This document shows, piece by piece, positions 12,400 through 24,425 of a stretch of 64,000 nucleotides of DNA. A model generated the notes under the pieces. It did no database searches. It had not been told where the DNA came from and was given only the letters and a program-made list of their open reading frames with translations. Origin of the DNA: Drosophila persimilis (Eukaryota > Arthropoda > Insecta > Diptera > Drosophilidae); NCBI RefSeq assembly GCF_003286085.1, contig NW_020825288.1:11408001-11472000 (forward strand). Reading direction: 5' to 3'. Position 1 is the first letter of the stretch; each line of letters begins with the position of its first letter. The position numbers and the translations under genes are program-made.

Positions 12400-15010
12400 G
12401 AAAATGATGTGCCTAATTGAAGACTTTCCAAGGGCTGAAGTCTCTACGTTTTTTCCGGTATAATTACCCCGAAAACTTTCTAATGCCCCTAAACGGGGCT
12501 TGGGTCTGACCGTAGCAGTAAAAAGAATTTTAAATTCTAGCACAGCACATGAATGGAGGAGCAACAGCTTTTCGTTTTCCCAGGTAAAATGTAAAAACTT
12601 CTACCTGTTTTCATGTAAAATTCAAATGCTTTTGTGAGTCGGAGCGAAAAAATCACATTGTTGAAAGCAGCGCCCAAAGTGCCCCTCACTGCAACGAATA
12701 CATTTTCTATGAAGTGGAATGTATCCTCTTCAGTACGGGATACCCTGTGCCCCTGTTTGTGTTGATTCATTGCAGGGGGCATTACTTTTAAAGATAAAAT
12801 GCATTTGATCTTGTAAGACCCTATAGAAACAAATTGAAAAAGGTTTCCCAGGATAGTGGCCATCATAGTTCCCGCAGCGAAAATTATTAGCCTACTTTTA
12901 GGGGCGTTCGTGCAACACGAAGGAAGACTCTTCCCACCATAGGGGGTACAAAGTTTTCGAATTGCCCCAATAATATGTGAACTTATTGCATTCATTCCTT
13001 CTGCACACGGAAGAGAAAATCGATGGTTCATCCACGGATAACCACACGCTCCACCAGATAGACGCAGGTGTGTGCTGGAAAGTAGCCATCGCCGCAGTCC
13101 CAGCCACACCGACGACAGCACAGCGTGCAACAATGCAAAATGGCGTTGGCGCCAGCAACAAAAGACAGGTAATGGAAACAATACAAAAGCAACAAAAGCA
13201 ACAGCAACAGCATTGAGCGACCACACTTCATTTATATTTAACGGCATGCACTTGGCCGCCATCGCATGGCCGTTTCTACGCAACAATTTCGAATATGAAA
13301 AAGTTTTCCAATTTCATTGGCACCACACCGGACCATGGGACGTCCAGTACGAGTAGCTTGAAAAGAAATGCGACCGGAATGGCAAATTGTCCAGCAATTG
13401 AAACCGGTGAAACTTTTTACCGAAAGAAATAATCAAAAAAAAAAAGGAGAAGACAGAAAAGAAGCACGAAAAAGTAAAAAAAAAATCGAAAAACACACTC
13501 GCCCGCTATCAAAATCAATTTTCATGGCGAACCGCGCGTAATCAATATACGGGATTCATAATTTACAAGTTGCACGGCGAAACGAAAAAGTTCGACATTC
13601 AGTGCATGACTTAACCTGCAGGGTTTGGCAAGAGCAAAGGGGGATGGGATGAGCACTTGTGTCACTTTCGCTTTCGATGGCGAAAAGTACTTTCTATTTC
13701 ATTGGCATGTAAATGGCAGGCAGCCCTTGTCCCTTGTTTTGCATATTCTTTTCCCGATTTTTATTAAGATATGTTTGCCGTAATTAGCTGTCGCAATTTG
13801 ACGTGTGCTTACTGTATACAATTATGTGATGGGATATTTTTAATTACTTGTTTGTAATGAGCATTGAACGGTTTATGAACTTGGGGAAATGATATCCGCT
13901 TACTTACACTCAAAGAAAAATGGTAGTAAAAGAAAAACGCCCATATTTTGATTATATATTTGGTTTTTAAATACAAACAGAATGAGATTAAATAGAATTT
14001 ACTTCGGTCTAAACATAAATGTATCAAGAAGTATAACACGGCCCAAATTTAATTTAAATATAAAACACTTTAAAATATTTATAATATTATAAACTTCCAT
14101 GAAATATATTTAATCTTAATATCAAAATATTTCATTGAAATATGAAATATAATTAAATCAATGTTTTTATTTTCATTTTACAATTTCCACTCTTGGTGGA
14201 AATCTTTTGGTACAAATATTTAAATCCAAGTTAAAATATGAAAATTTCAGGCTTTTTCTATGGGTTTAATAGCCAATTAAAACGTGTTCATGGAATGCTA
14301 ATTGCCAATCAAACTTTTTACTTCTATAGTTTCAAAGTGATTCAAGAGTCACTTGACCATTTATAATTATGAAAGTTAGGAAAGAAAATATTCTCTTTTT
14401 TATTTTCCGCATTGTCTTGTTTTTCAAGTATTTATTTTATTACTTCAATTATGTTAGATTTTGTATGCAAGAAAAGGGGCTTTCAGCTTAACATTTTTGC
14501 AATTTAATTTTAATCGGGTGAAACGTTGTTCGGAAATTACTTTGTTCATCGAAGCTCATATCTAATTTCCAAGAACAAGAACTCACAGGTACAATGGAGA
14601 ATCGAGATTTAATCAGTTAATGGCCAGAGTGTGGCTTCCTTAATGTTTCTTCAGAGCAAACTGTTGAATGAAACGAAGGCATTATTCCCCCCAGCCACCG
14701 GCTTAGAAAATACTCCAATGTGGCCGGGCCGGCACGCGTTTGAGATATAGTCACATTAAGTATACGACACGTGGTACAGTACCCAAAGGCACGCACTCAC
14801 ACACCCGCAACAGCAGTGCAATGCCGGAGCGCTTCGGCTCTTTCAGTATTTGCTTCATTCATGTCTTTTTCGAGCATTTCTTTTGAATCAGCATTCGCTG
14901 GGGCGACAGCGACGAAGACGAAGACAACAACGAAGACACTGCGACGTCGACACTTGCGACACTCGGGAAGGTGGGGGCAGCGAAAGACGCCGGCCGCAGA
15001 GGCTAAAACA
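12400..15010. other. Osi18-Osi19 intergenic region
   Basis: No gene is supported. A 249-codon open frame on the minus strand (12537-13286) lacks an ATG at its head, is Cys/Leu low complexity in part and matches nothing known to me. The right part carries the second copy of the interspersed repeat (13906-14270). The 14.8-15.0 kb part is probably the Osi19 proximal promoter. Confidence 0.5.
13906..14270. repeat. AT-rich interspersed repeat, copy 2
   Basis: This aligns by eye with 2772-3064 in the same orientation. It starts with ACACTCAAAGAAAAAT, shares the TTTTACAATTTCCACTC and GAAATCTTTTGG blocks and ends near CTTTTTCTATGG. A third, weaker and possibly inverted relative may lie at about 17570-18030. 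Confidence 0.45.
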
Positions 15011-15017
15011 TTGGGAG

Positions 15018-15025
15018 TATAAAAA
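15018..15025 (+). promoter_or_regulatory. TATA box of Osi19
   Basis: TATAAAAA lies 96 bp upstream of the Osi19 ATG. Confidence 0.75.
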
Positions 15026-15113
15026 TCGTGAACAATAGAAAAACGATTATTAAACGCAATTGTGCCAGCATTGAGGCAACAGCGGCAACAGAGCGAAAAA
15101 AACAGTTAACAAA

Positions 15114-16538
15114 ATGGCTAAACTGCTCCTTGTGATTTTCGGTGTGGCAGCCCTGGTGGCTGTCGGCCAGGCGGCGGCAGGTGCCTCGACACAGCAGCTG
15201 CCGCTGCAGCGGCTGATTGCCGAGGAGCAGAGCAAATGCGCCAGTGGCCAAGATTCGATGGCCTGCATCAAAGAGCGTGCCATGCGCTTTGTGGACAGCG
15301 TGATGAGTAAAGACAGCTACACGGTAAGAAATTATTTAACATTGATTTAAATATTTCGTCTACCAAATGCAGCTGCTTAATCTTTCGACGCATTTAGCTC
15401 TCCAACCTGGAGGTACGCTCCAATGGCCAGAAGATGAGCCCGATCAACGATGCCCGTGCCCGTGCCAGCAGTGCCGATGGCTTCATGGATGCCCTCGAGA
15501 ACTATATCCAGGGCCATGATGTCAGTATGAACTTGCCCATGGCCGATGCCAAGATCACCGTCTCGGCTCGCAATCTGGCCAACGACGAGCTTAGCTTGAA
15601 TCTGCAGCTAAACGGCGATGATGATGATAGTGCTGTTGATGGTGAAGCCAGGGGTAAGAAGGGCAACATCTTCAAGAAGGGTGGGTTGATTTCTGCATGC
15701 TTTTGGCAATATTGGAACTATCTTGTGGGCTACGTTTACTAACCTATACGAATGATCTCCCTGATCATGATCCGTTTGCAGGCAAGAAGCACCGTCTCCG
15801 CAAGCTGGCCATGCCCATTCTGGTTCTCATCCTGCTGAAGGCCATCACCGTCATACCAATGGCCATTGGTATCCTCAAGATAAAGGCGTTCAACGCTCTA
15901 GCCCTGGGCTTCTTCTCTTTCCTAGTCTCGGTTGGTTTGGCCATTTTCCAATTGTGCAAAAAGGTAAGCCAGCCTCGATACTAAAACGCACCTCTAATTG
16001 TCTTCTAGGCATTCGCTGGCTGTGGTAATTAGAGAGAGCGTTAGAGAGTTTTGCTTTGGTTGCGTGAGTGAGTTGTGGCGACGATTCAAGAGAAGAGTCA
16101 AACATTATTGCAATTAGGATTAGGTGTCCATAAGTACTCGTACAATATGCATGTATGTATAAGAACCCCCACACTGTCTAGAGTCTAGAGAGGGCACACG
16201 CAGGGTAAGTCCAGTCAGAATCCTCGCCCACAACCCGCTCCCGCATCCCCAACCACACCGAAACGAAACAAAACTGACACTCAACCAACTACTTCCCGAA
16301 CCAACATGTGCATTTAATAGATTGTTTTTTTTGCCCATCCTCGGGGGAAGCATGTTTTAAAATTACACTTTTGCTCTTTTTGCCCCAACAGATTGCCCAT
16401 GATCATCATCACACCGCCCACATCACCGCCCACGGCCCCTGGGATGGTCGTACATTTGGCTCCGTTGCCGTCCCTGCCCCAGTTGTGGAGCAGCCCCAGC
16501 AGTTGGCCCAGGAAATGGCCTACAAGGGTTATGTCTAA
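15114..16538 (+). CDS. Osi19: Osiris family protein Osi19
   Basis: Four exons (15114-15323, 15398-15680, 15782-15963, 16392-16538) give 273 residues. ATG 15114 has a good AAAATGG context and opens a signal peptide ([20 protein letters not shown]). The two-Cys motif is [11 protein letters not shown] (about 42-52). The third exon, about 60 residues, is almost entirely the Lys-flanked hydrophobic Osiris segment. The last exon has a short His cluster, a GPWDG motif and a tail AQEMAY near the C-terminus. The second intron splits a Gly codon in phase 1 just before the hydrophobic exon, as in Osi18 and Osi20. Acidic residues (four Asp in a row) lie just before that junction. The role is as for other Osiris proteins: secretory/endosomal function in cuticle-secreting epithelia. 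Confidence 0.88.
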
Positions 16539-16788
16539 GCCGCAAAAACCAGAGAGCGGAGCGGAACATTAAGGGCCATAAAAAGTGGGCAGCACAAGAG
16601 CGCAAAATGATTGTTAATTGTTAGAAGTTTTTTGAGGCTTTTGTTCCTGACACTTCCCCAGTCCTTTCGACTGGTATCCCTTTTATCCTCCTGCTCTGCT
16701 GTCCCTTTTCTTTAGACTTTACATATAATATTTATTAACTATTTATTGAAAACAAGAGAATAAGAAAAGAGAGAAGGCAGAAAACCAA

Positions 16789-16807
16789 AATAAAGTAGCA
16801 GAATAAA
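16789..16807 (+). terminator. Poly(A) signals of Osi19
   Basis: Two AATAAA hexamers (16789-16794 and 16802-16807) lie about 250 bp after the stop codon, downstream of a TTTATT-rich tract at 16730-16748. Confidence 0.65.
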
Positions 16808-16829
16808 ATGCCTTGAACATGCTAAGCTT

Positions 16830-19800
16830 TGATTTAATTTACTGAAAACACCGGTGGGCCGTAGGTCAGCCATAATCCTTAATCTTTAAGCCGAAGCCTT
16901 GGGCAATCGACAGACTTCGAACTTTACGAGCCCCAGCCGGCAGGACAGGGTCTAATTAACGTGTTCCGCCCCGTCAGTACGCCTCCGGTGGGAGTCTCCG
17001 TCTCCGGCTCTCGACCAATTTCACTTGGCATACAATATTTATAGGCCAATGCGGCGGGCACAGCAATTGCGTCCTAATTAGCCAAATTTAATCCACATCC
17101 CACGGCAGCCGGCCCTCAGTAGAAAATATAATTAAGCATTCCACTCAAGCCTGGGGCTTGGGGCCCGGCTTTGGCGATCGATTAAATTGATCCATCCACT
17201 GAATATAATTTAAAAATTTAAATTTCTTATTTTCACTTGCGCGAAAGTTGACAGCCGGCAACGCCACCGCCACCTGAGAGTGAAAGTCTTTACATATTCT
17301 TGCCCCAGGAAAACCCACAGATCAGGGACATTTCCAAACAACATTGAATGCCGGTCACCGAAGCATGTTTGCTCACAGCCATAAATCTTTCATTCGTCGC
17401 ACAAATAGAAAAGGAAAAATCTCAAAATAAATTCCTGCCAGCTCCGATTGCGCTCAACTGCACAACGTAGGTCTTCTAAACAGGAATTCGAATTCGGGGA
17501 AAAGTGTGGAGAGCAGAAGCGACTGGAGAGCACGACTAGGACATACCCAGGACAGTATATTGAGGCATTTTTTTTTAAATTTCAGTTGGAACTGCATAGG
17601 ATTTGATATGACATATTTTATGAAATTTCTTAATGATTAAATTGAGGGAAAAAGTCCTGTAATTGTAATTTATACCTTTAGATTTAAAAATGTATACCAA
17701 TAGATTTGACTCGTGAGAGGAATTTGTAAAAAAATAAACAACGTGTTTCACTTGTATTTTGAAATGAATACGAAAATATTTGATCAAAAATAGCTTTCAT
17801 ATTTCAAGTAATTTATTTCATATTAAAAATAAATAATTTTCATATTTCAAATTAATATATTATGTATTTAAATAAAAAAAGATTATCATATTTAGATTAA
17901 ATATTTTTCCTACTAATTTAATATATTAGTGTTTAATTCATTTTAATTTAATTATTTAAATTAAAGTAAGCGTGAGTTTCTTTTTACTATGGCATTTTAA
18001 TTTTTTTTTTTTAGTGTACAGAGAAAACATATGGTTCACCGTACAAACGTTTCAATTTTCCCAGCTACTTACCTTAATTTATTGACCTTAATCTTTCAGT
18101 CACTTTCGTACTCTTCGCACTGACAAAAAGGTAGATACGAGTATACCCCAACACCTTCTGGGTAGGATAATCTACATACATTTCAGAGAGCTCGAATTTA
18201 ATTTGAAAGGCAATGCTGGCGAATGGTCAAGTATCCATTTTTCATGTTCCATGCTACATCGCGGCTACCATCTAGAACCCAATAAAGTGTGAAACGGCTG
18301 AATCGATGAATTTTCGGCCAGTGGCCCCTCGCTGTTCTGTTTGCAATTTTCACAGATTTTAAGCCAATTTATCAGGCGACTGCACAGTGCGGGGGGCTAC
18401 CGCTCCCTCTGCGGCGGACAGCTGGACAGCTGGCGCCACTTTCATAATCGTTTGGCATGCATGAGGACGCTGTTTTGGGCAACACACACCACACGACTAA
18501 CACAACATAATATGCAGCCTGGCCTGGCCAAGACGCGGGCATATGGAAATTTATCGAGCGACATAAAGTTGTCGGCTCTTTGGTTTGGCACGAACCAAGC
18601 AAACGTGGGGCTTTGCACCCCACCAATTTGTTTTGTCGTGGGGATAACAGTAGTGATACACATAAAAATTAGACACGACACCTATTGCATTATTTAAAAT
18701 GACAATTAGATAACACTTATGAGGATGCAATGATTTTGGCAACCAGCCGGAAAGATGTTTGATTTGATTGTGCCACTCTGAGAGAAGTTTGCCAAAGTTT
18801 TTACCAATTTTTGCCAATAACACGGCAATAGATAACCAATATTAGTTTAACTAATGTTTTCAATGCGTCTTTATGATTTTTATGATCAATACCTCTTTCG
18901 TTACTTACAGAGCACTTTGTTTCCAATATTGCCATACCACAATCATTGCTTAGTAGAATATAAAATTAGGTTGATTTTCTACAAAATGTTTGCCTTTGAC
19001 CATCTTTGAACAATTTTAATGATTAGTAGCCACTGGAGAACTTAAGTCTTGAAATAACACTCTTGAACCATAACATACAAAAAAATATATAAAAATTGCA
19101 CGGATGGTAAACAACTTCAACTCGGTATGTCTTCAGGTACAGCCATTGTATTGACCCGAATAAAAACTGCAATCAAAGTATGTGGAGGTATCTAGTATTT
19201 AAGTATCTGGGCCCAAACCCTAAGTTTTGTCTCATGCAAAGTACAGAGCCGGTCAACTGAATAAGTTCAACAATTTTCAAAAGTAAAACCAACTTACCGA
19301 TTTATATGAATTGTTAATATAGCAAGAATGTTTGTGGTTTCCAGGACACGTTTTTAAAGGCTAGCTCAACTGAATAGGTTCAAGTGTATTATTGCATTTA
19401 AAAGTTAATTTAACATTAAAGCTCAATGTATTCCCAACCATCCCGCCCTTAAATCTTTCAATTCTAAAGCGTAAATTAATTGAGGAACGTACAATCACGA
19501 AGTGAGTGCAGTTTCATTTAGCCATTTGTTTTTGTCCGTCTAGAAAAGTCAGCTACTAATTTTCTAGTGAGATTGATCCATTCGGGGACCACTTCTAGAC
19601 GGTTGACAATGTGCATCCAAATGCACAATGACTCCGTAGATGAACACCAATTATGAAGTTATGATCATCATAGCAAAATCATTGGTCCAATTACTAAATA
19701 ATTAATATTCAAGAGAAGAGAATGTAGGCCATGGTTCCCAGAAATTCGACCCAAATTAGCCAAGAAACGTGTCTGCTGGAAATGTGTCACAAATAAAAAT

Positions 19801-20520
19801 GAAAATCTATTTCGTAATCTAATAACAACAAAAGTATCAAATACATACGATAATTGAATCCGCTTCTGAATTCAGCAAACAGTTCCGCATACACGCTGAA
19901 ACAAACAAAAAAAAGAAGTCAAATCCAATCAAAGCAATCCTACGAGGAGGCAGAGGAGTATGAATCAATACCTAAGCGTAGGTGAGTTCCGTACTGATTT
20001 CTTGTATCGAAATTTGACACAATACGTTGAAATATGTACGTGCCCAAGCCCTTCGATCTGGCTTTCATGCGGTCGGTCGCGTAAGAGTTGAGGGCCTGCA
20101 TACTAATAGGAAACAAAAGTTATTTTCATCGGAGCAGCGTCAGTGTAATGCAACTTTGGCCAAAACCAAAAGGCTGTATTGAGGCGGGGGTGGGTGTCTG
20201 GCCGATATGGAAAGCGAGAAAGCGCTGAAGACATGCGTTAGTGCCGACTGGTGGGGGGAGGGCGCTCTATGGCCAGGCAGGCCCGTGGACAACCCAGATA
20301 GTATTTTTTGGTGAAAAACTTTTTGGACATTTGCTTTCCGTGGACTTGGCTAGGGTTCGGCTTCGGCCCCGTTGGCGTTCCGTCAGTCTCGTCACTCGAT
20401 TTTGTTGCCGCTGTCCAAAAACCAAAAAGTGTGCGCTCCAAAATACTTGCAGCAGGTCTCTGTCTCTGCCACTGTCTGTGGCTCTCTTGCGGTGCGTTGC
20501 GAGCCCTGCCTGTGGGGAGC
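16830..20520. other. Osi19-Osi20 intergenic region
   Basis: No gene is supported in this 3.7 kb. It contains a very AT-rich stretch (about 17570-18010) that may be an old repeat copy. The frames open around 18.3-18.8 kb on both strands have no domain and no splice context. Confidence 0.5.
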
Positions 20521-20525
20521 GGCAG

Positions 20526-20532
20526 TATAAAA
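20526..20532 (+). promoter_or_regulatory. TATA box of Osi20
   Basis: TATAAAA lies 141 bp upstream of the Osi20 ATG, so the start site is probably near 20555. The 5' UTR includes a short TA dinucleotide run at about 20615-20625. Confidence 0.75.
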
Positions 20533-20666
20533 CCGTTGTCGCTCGAACAACTGTCCAACATTGTCGTCGCATCGACATCGCCGTGAACACTACGCGCTCT
20601 GGTAGTGTCAATACATATATATATATCTCTTTAAAGTGTGCCCAAGAGGAGACCCGATTCAATATA

Positions 20667-21564
20667 ATGGCCATCCGTTTCACGTCCTTGCTCGCGGTCG
20701 GTTGTGTGCTGCTAGTGTCTGGTGCTGTGTCTGGCGCTGCCATCGAGAATGCGGTCACACCGCGCATCCACAGCTCCGACGAGCTGATCTCGACCATTGT
20801 GGATAAGTGCTTCCATGCCAATGCCATGCATTGCCTGAAGGAAAAGGTGCTGACCTATCTGGACACGATGGCTAATGTGGAGGAGGAGGTCAGTGGGCGT
20901 GCCTTCGACGACGATGTCATCGACAAAGTCATTGTGGATCGCATTGGCCGCATTCTGCACACCAACGAGATGCGTCTCCAGCTGCCAGAGACCTTCTTCG
21001 CCAGCTCCGTGATGACCTATCGTGCTGACCGCGGCTTCGACCTGGAGCTGCCAAAAGAGGAGGGTGCGTTACAGTCTACAGCCACGACACCTAGACACTC
21101 ACAATGACATGTTTCTTCTGTCTCACTTAGGTCGTGCCGAGAAAAAGAACAAGGACAAGCTCTTCCTGCCCCTGCTGCTGCTCATGAAGCTGAAGCTTAA
21201 GGTGGTCATGCCCATTCTGCTGGCTCTGATCGGTCTGAAGGCCACCAAGGCTCTGATCCTGTCCAAGATCGCCATTAAGCTGGTGCTCGGCTTCCTCATC
21301 TACAATCTCATCCAGAAGTTGGGTGGCATGAAGATGAACATGGTGCCAATGCCAGCTCCGGCCACGGAATACGGTGTGCCCAGCACCACGGCCTCCTCGT
21401 ACGACCCCAGCAGCTGGGAGCCAATGAACAGCGGACCCTATGCCCGCTGGGACTCGCAGAACCTGGCCTATAGCTCTTACCACCCCAGCAGCTCCTCGTC
21501 GTACTCGTCCGGCTCATCGTCGAGCTCATCCCCCAGCTCGTCCAGCTACAGCTCTTCCTCTTAA
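20667..21564 (+). CDS. Osi20: Osiris family protein Osi20
   Basis: Two exons, 20667-21063 and 21131-21564, give 276 residues. A longer open frame reaches upstream past the TATA box, so ATG 20667 is chosen. It begins a signal peptide ([20 protein letters not shown]) with a probable cleavage near residue 24. The two-Cys motif is [11 protein letters not shown] basic stretch (AEKKNKDK) leads into the hydrophobic Osiris segment (about residues 143-195). The tail has SSWEP, GPYARWD and QNLAY motifs and ends in a Ser/Tyr-rich low-complexity run of about 30 residues. The intron splits a Gly codon in phase 1. This is the last Osiris gene of the run; the PEBP genes follow, as I recall for the D. melanogaster 83E region. 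Confidence 0.88.
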
Positions 21565-21920
21565 ATCAGGCGCCAAGCGCTACGCCCTGCCGCTTTATAT
21601 GTACATACCACATACATACCAAGGAATACCGAGGATGCCACCATCCAAGCAAATGGAGGTGGCTCCGCGAGTCAAAAACAGACCAAATGGAACGGAACAT
21701 GCCTAGGCCATAATTTTAGTTGTTAACGGTTAAGCATGCGAGAGTCTTTAGCCATTCTTCGTTAGCCATCCACTCCCCTACTCCCACTTAGCCTCTGCAA
21801 TTTCTACCCTATTCACTTTGCCCCTTCTTCTTCTGTTCGCAATTTCTCCATTAGTTCTCGATCGTCACCAATCGACCAAAAATCAACAACTACTGAATTG
21901 AAATATTATTTATTTAATTT

Positions 21921-21926
21921 ATTAAA
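21921..21926 (+). terminator. Probable poly(A) signal of Osi20
   Basis: ATTAAA lies about 360 bp after the stop codon, in a TTATTTATTTAATTTATT tract. No canonical AATAAA is nearer. Confidence 0.45.
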
Positions 21927-22486
21927 ATGCAAAAATTGAAAACATTTATCTAAATTGATGATTATTTAAAAGATTTCGTGATCACAGTAGGCGTTTTATT
22001 AGGTATTTAATCGAATTCGTGATCACTGAGGGTGTTTTTAGATTCAGTTGATTGGCATATGATGCGAGTATGCCAAGAGGAAAACTATCAATCGTCATGT
22101 AAAGCTCCACTATACGTAGATGCCCTAAACTGCAACTATTACAGAAAAAGCGATGAGAGCTGTTAAAGCAGGGCTCGTAAGTATTTTCATTTTTATAATG
22201 CAAACTTGCTGACCCGAAATCGGTACGGTATACAAAAATGGATCAAAGCATTATTGATTGTGTATATATATTTTATGGAATATTTGAAGATTTTTCATAC
22301 AAAAACACTAAAATTCCGATTGAACAATGGTGGATAGTGGTAAGAAGAAGGAAAATAGTTGAAAACCTATTAGCAGACCTACTACATAGACAGACAAAAA
22401 CTTCCAAAAAATGACGAGAGATTTTTTGTTATATCTTAGAAAGAAGATGTGAATATTTCTTGTGTTAGTTAGCTCTCTGTTTCAGC

Positions 22487-22985
22487 GGATATCGAGAATC
22501 GGATGGAGAATCAGAGGAAGATGAAGAAGAGGCCTTAGGAAAACCTTAAGAGAGGACACGAGCCCAAAAGGGTGCTTATGGCGGCTTAGAGTGAAATTTT
22601 GGGTCACATCCCGAGGCCTCAGGATCGAGGATGGGAGAGCGTTATACCACTTTGAGCTCGGAGATACTGGCGGCCATCGAAGTTTTTTATAGTATCGAAT
22701 TATCGGTTCAGGCCATTGTGAAATATATGAAGAGAAATGGCCATGAAGTAACTGAAGCTGAGCTCAAGCTGAGCATCACCAAGGGCCAGTTGGAGAAGGT
22801 CTAGCGTTTTTTTAAGCTCAGGAAACCCGATAAGAATATACGAAGTCGTTGAAGAAACTGAGGGCCAAGCAGGCAGAGAACACCGACAAGAAGGAGAGCA
22901 AGGCCAAAGGCCCGATACATAGTCAGTACGGCTACATTGAGCGACAGAAAACGTGTCTGAACGTGTCGCCAGGTTCTGCTTAGCC
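22487..22985 (+). pseudogene. Linker-histone-like (BigH1-type) pseudogene fragment
   Basis: An acidic stretch (SDGESEEDEEEA) is followed, after junk frames, by TTLSSEILAAIE (from 22646). Then comes QAIVKYMKRNGHEVTEAEL and SITKGQLEKV, which reads like the winged-helix globular domain of a linker histone. The order acidic N-part then H15 domain recalls BigH1, the germline/early-embryo linker histone. A TAG at 22802-22804 and a frame change before a Lys/Ala-rich tail (KSLKKLRAKQAE, KKESKAKG) show that it is broken. The assignment is by eye from motif pattern; a chance resemblance is less likely because both the globular part and the basic tail fit. An inverted partial copy lies at 23411-23545. 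Confidence 0.5.
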
Positions 22986-22989
22986 ACCG

Positions 22990-23410
22990 CAAATTGATTT
23001 GTTCTTTTTGGCTATAAAAATGATCCGATCTTATTCAGATTCATTTCTTATGATTGGGCGTCCTTAGTTTTCTCGTATCTTCAATATTCTGGATGCCACA
23101 GATTTTCGTCTTTTGTGGGGCCGGTAAGGGGTGGTGAGAAATTTTGAAATACACTTGGTTCGATATCACAGGTGTGTGGATACCAAATTTGGTTGCTCTA
23201 GCTCGAATAGTCTCTGAGCACTAGGCGCTCAACGGGACGGACAGACGGACGGACGGACAGACGGACAGAAATGGCTCAATCGACTCGGCTATTGATGCTA
23301 ATCAAGAATATATATACTTTATGGGGTCGGAAACGTTCCTTCTGGACGTCACACATTTTCACCACAAATCTAATATACCCAATAGTCATTTTGAGTATCG
23401 GGTATAAAAT
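22990..23410 (+). mobile_element. Transposon 3' tail (dispersed Drosophila repeat)
   Basis: The stretch holds repeated GACGGACGGACAGACGG units (about 23236-23268), then ATCGACTCGGCTATTGAT, AAGAATATATATACTTTAT and GGGGTCGGAAACG, and ends at TATCGGGTATAAAA. I recognise this series as the end of a very common Drosophila dispersed repeat. I cannot name the family or class with certainty, and the 5' boundary is approximate. It sits exactly between the two inverted linker-histone fragments. Confidence 0.55.
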
Positions 23411-23545
23411 AGCGTCGATGGGCGTCAGGATCTCCGAGCTCAAAGTGGTACCCTTTGGGTTCTTTAGGTTCTTCTACGATACGTTCTTCATCTGCCTCTG
23501 ATTCTCCGTCATCCGGTTCAGATGAGCCGATTCGGATTTGTTTTT
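23411..23545 (-). pseudogene. Inverted partial copy of the linker-histone-like fragment
   Basis: On the minus strand this reads an acidic stretch (EPDDGESEADEE) and then TTLSSEILTPIDA, parallel to the 22487-22700 piece. The shared core TACCACTTTGAGCTCGGAGA is identical in inverted orientation. The copy stops at the end of the transposon tail. It needs a frame change to read through, so it is not functional. Confidence 0.45.
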
Positions 23546-23559
23546 GGCGGACCTTTTTT

Positions 23560-24360
23560 TTGTTAGTTAATTGGAAGACGAAAAAGAGGAACGGACCTGT
23601 TATAAAAAATGTAATACATGTTTGCTTAAATTACAATATGTTTTCCAACGAAGCCCAAAATACGCATAAAGTAAGTTAACCCCGTTGCACCAAAGTTTGT
23701 ATACCCTTTAGACAACAGGAATTTTTATCATACTAGTAATGCAAGTTTATACTGTTCGAGGATATGTTTTGAAAACAATATTGTAATTTTTTTTCACAGA
23801 CGTACATACATATATGTAGGTCCATTTTTTGCACTTTTAAGTCTTATCTATGATCTCTACTAAAAAGGCTTGGAAATGGAAAACAATAAGACAAGGACGA
23901 TAGACAGAACTCGATAAAAGTTCTAAACTAATTTAAATAATTATTTAATTGATAAAATAAAATTAAAAAAGTAATCAAGTAGACTGTAATATGAGACGGT
24001 TTAGTGTCACATTAAAAAATTTCAAAATGATCAAAAACAAAACACTCGAATTAGTCCACTCAATCGGCAATGCTCTGCTGAATGGTAAAGTGTATTTCAG
24101 TTTTGCATGTTGAAAAGTCGTTGGTAATTACAATAGTCTGTCTGTCAACTAAATGGGGTTCTAAGTGATTGTGGGTTTAGTGATTTAAGAAGTAGGCGGC
24201 ACGCAAGTCCGTGGTCACTCAACTAATTGCTCTGAGGCACGCCAAGCACTTCCTCTACCTGGAGACTAATTAAAGGCGCTGGTCAGCCAATTGATGACAA
24301 ATTAGTTAATCTGAATCAAATCGGCAGCTGTTTATAAATAAAATAAAGGTGTTTGACTGT
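23560..24360. other. Intergenic region before the PEBP genes
   Basis: No gene was seen. AT-rich DNA leads to a weak TATTTAAG promoter-like word at about 24373-24380, some 45 bp upstream of the first PEBP ATG. Confidence 0.45.
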
Positions 24361-24425
24361 GGGCCTCATGTGTATTTAAGTCGAAGCAATAGGAAAATTA
24401 TAGTCAGTAGGAAAGCTACTTTAGA

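Noticed and set aside
12537-13286. 249-codon open frame on the minus strand between Osi18 and Osi19
   Set aside because: It has no ATG at its head, includes Cys/Leu low complexity from a CAA/CAG repeat on the other strand, and shows no domain or splice context.
20241-20666. Upstream in-frame extension of Osi20
   Set aside because: It runs through the TATA box and expected start site, and the signal peptide begins at 20667.
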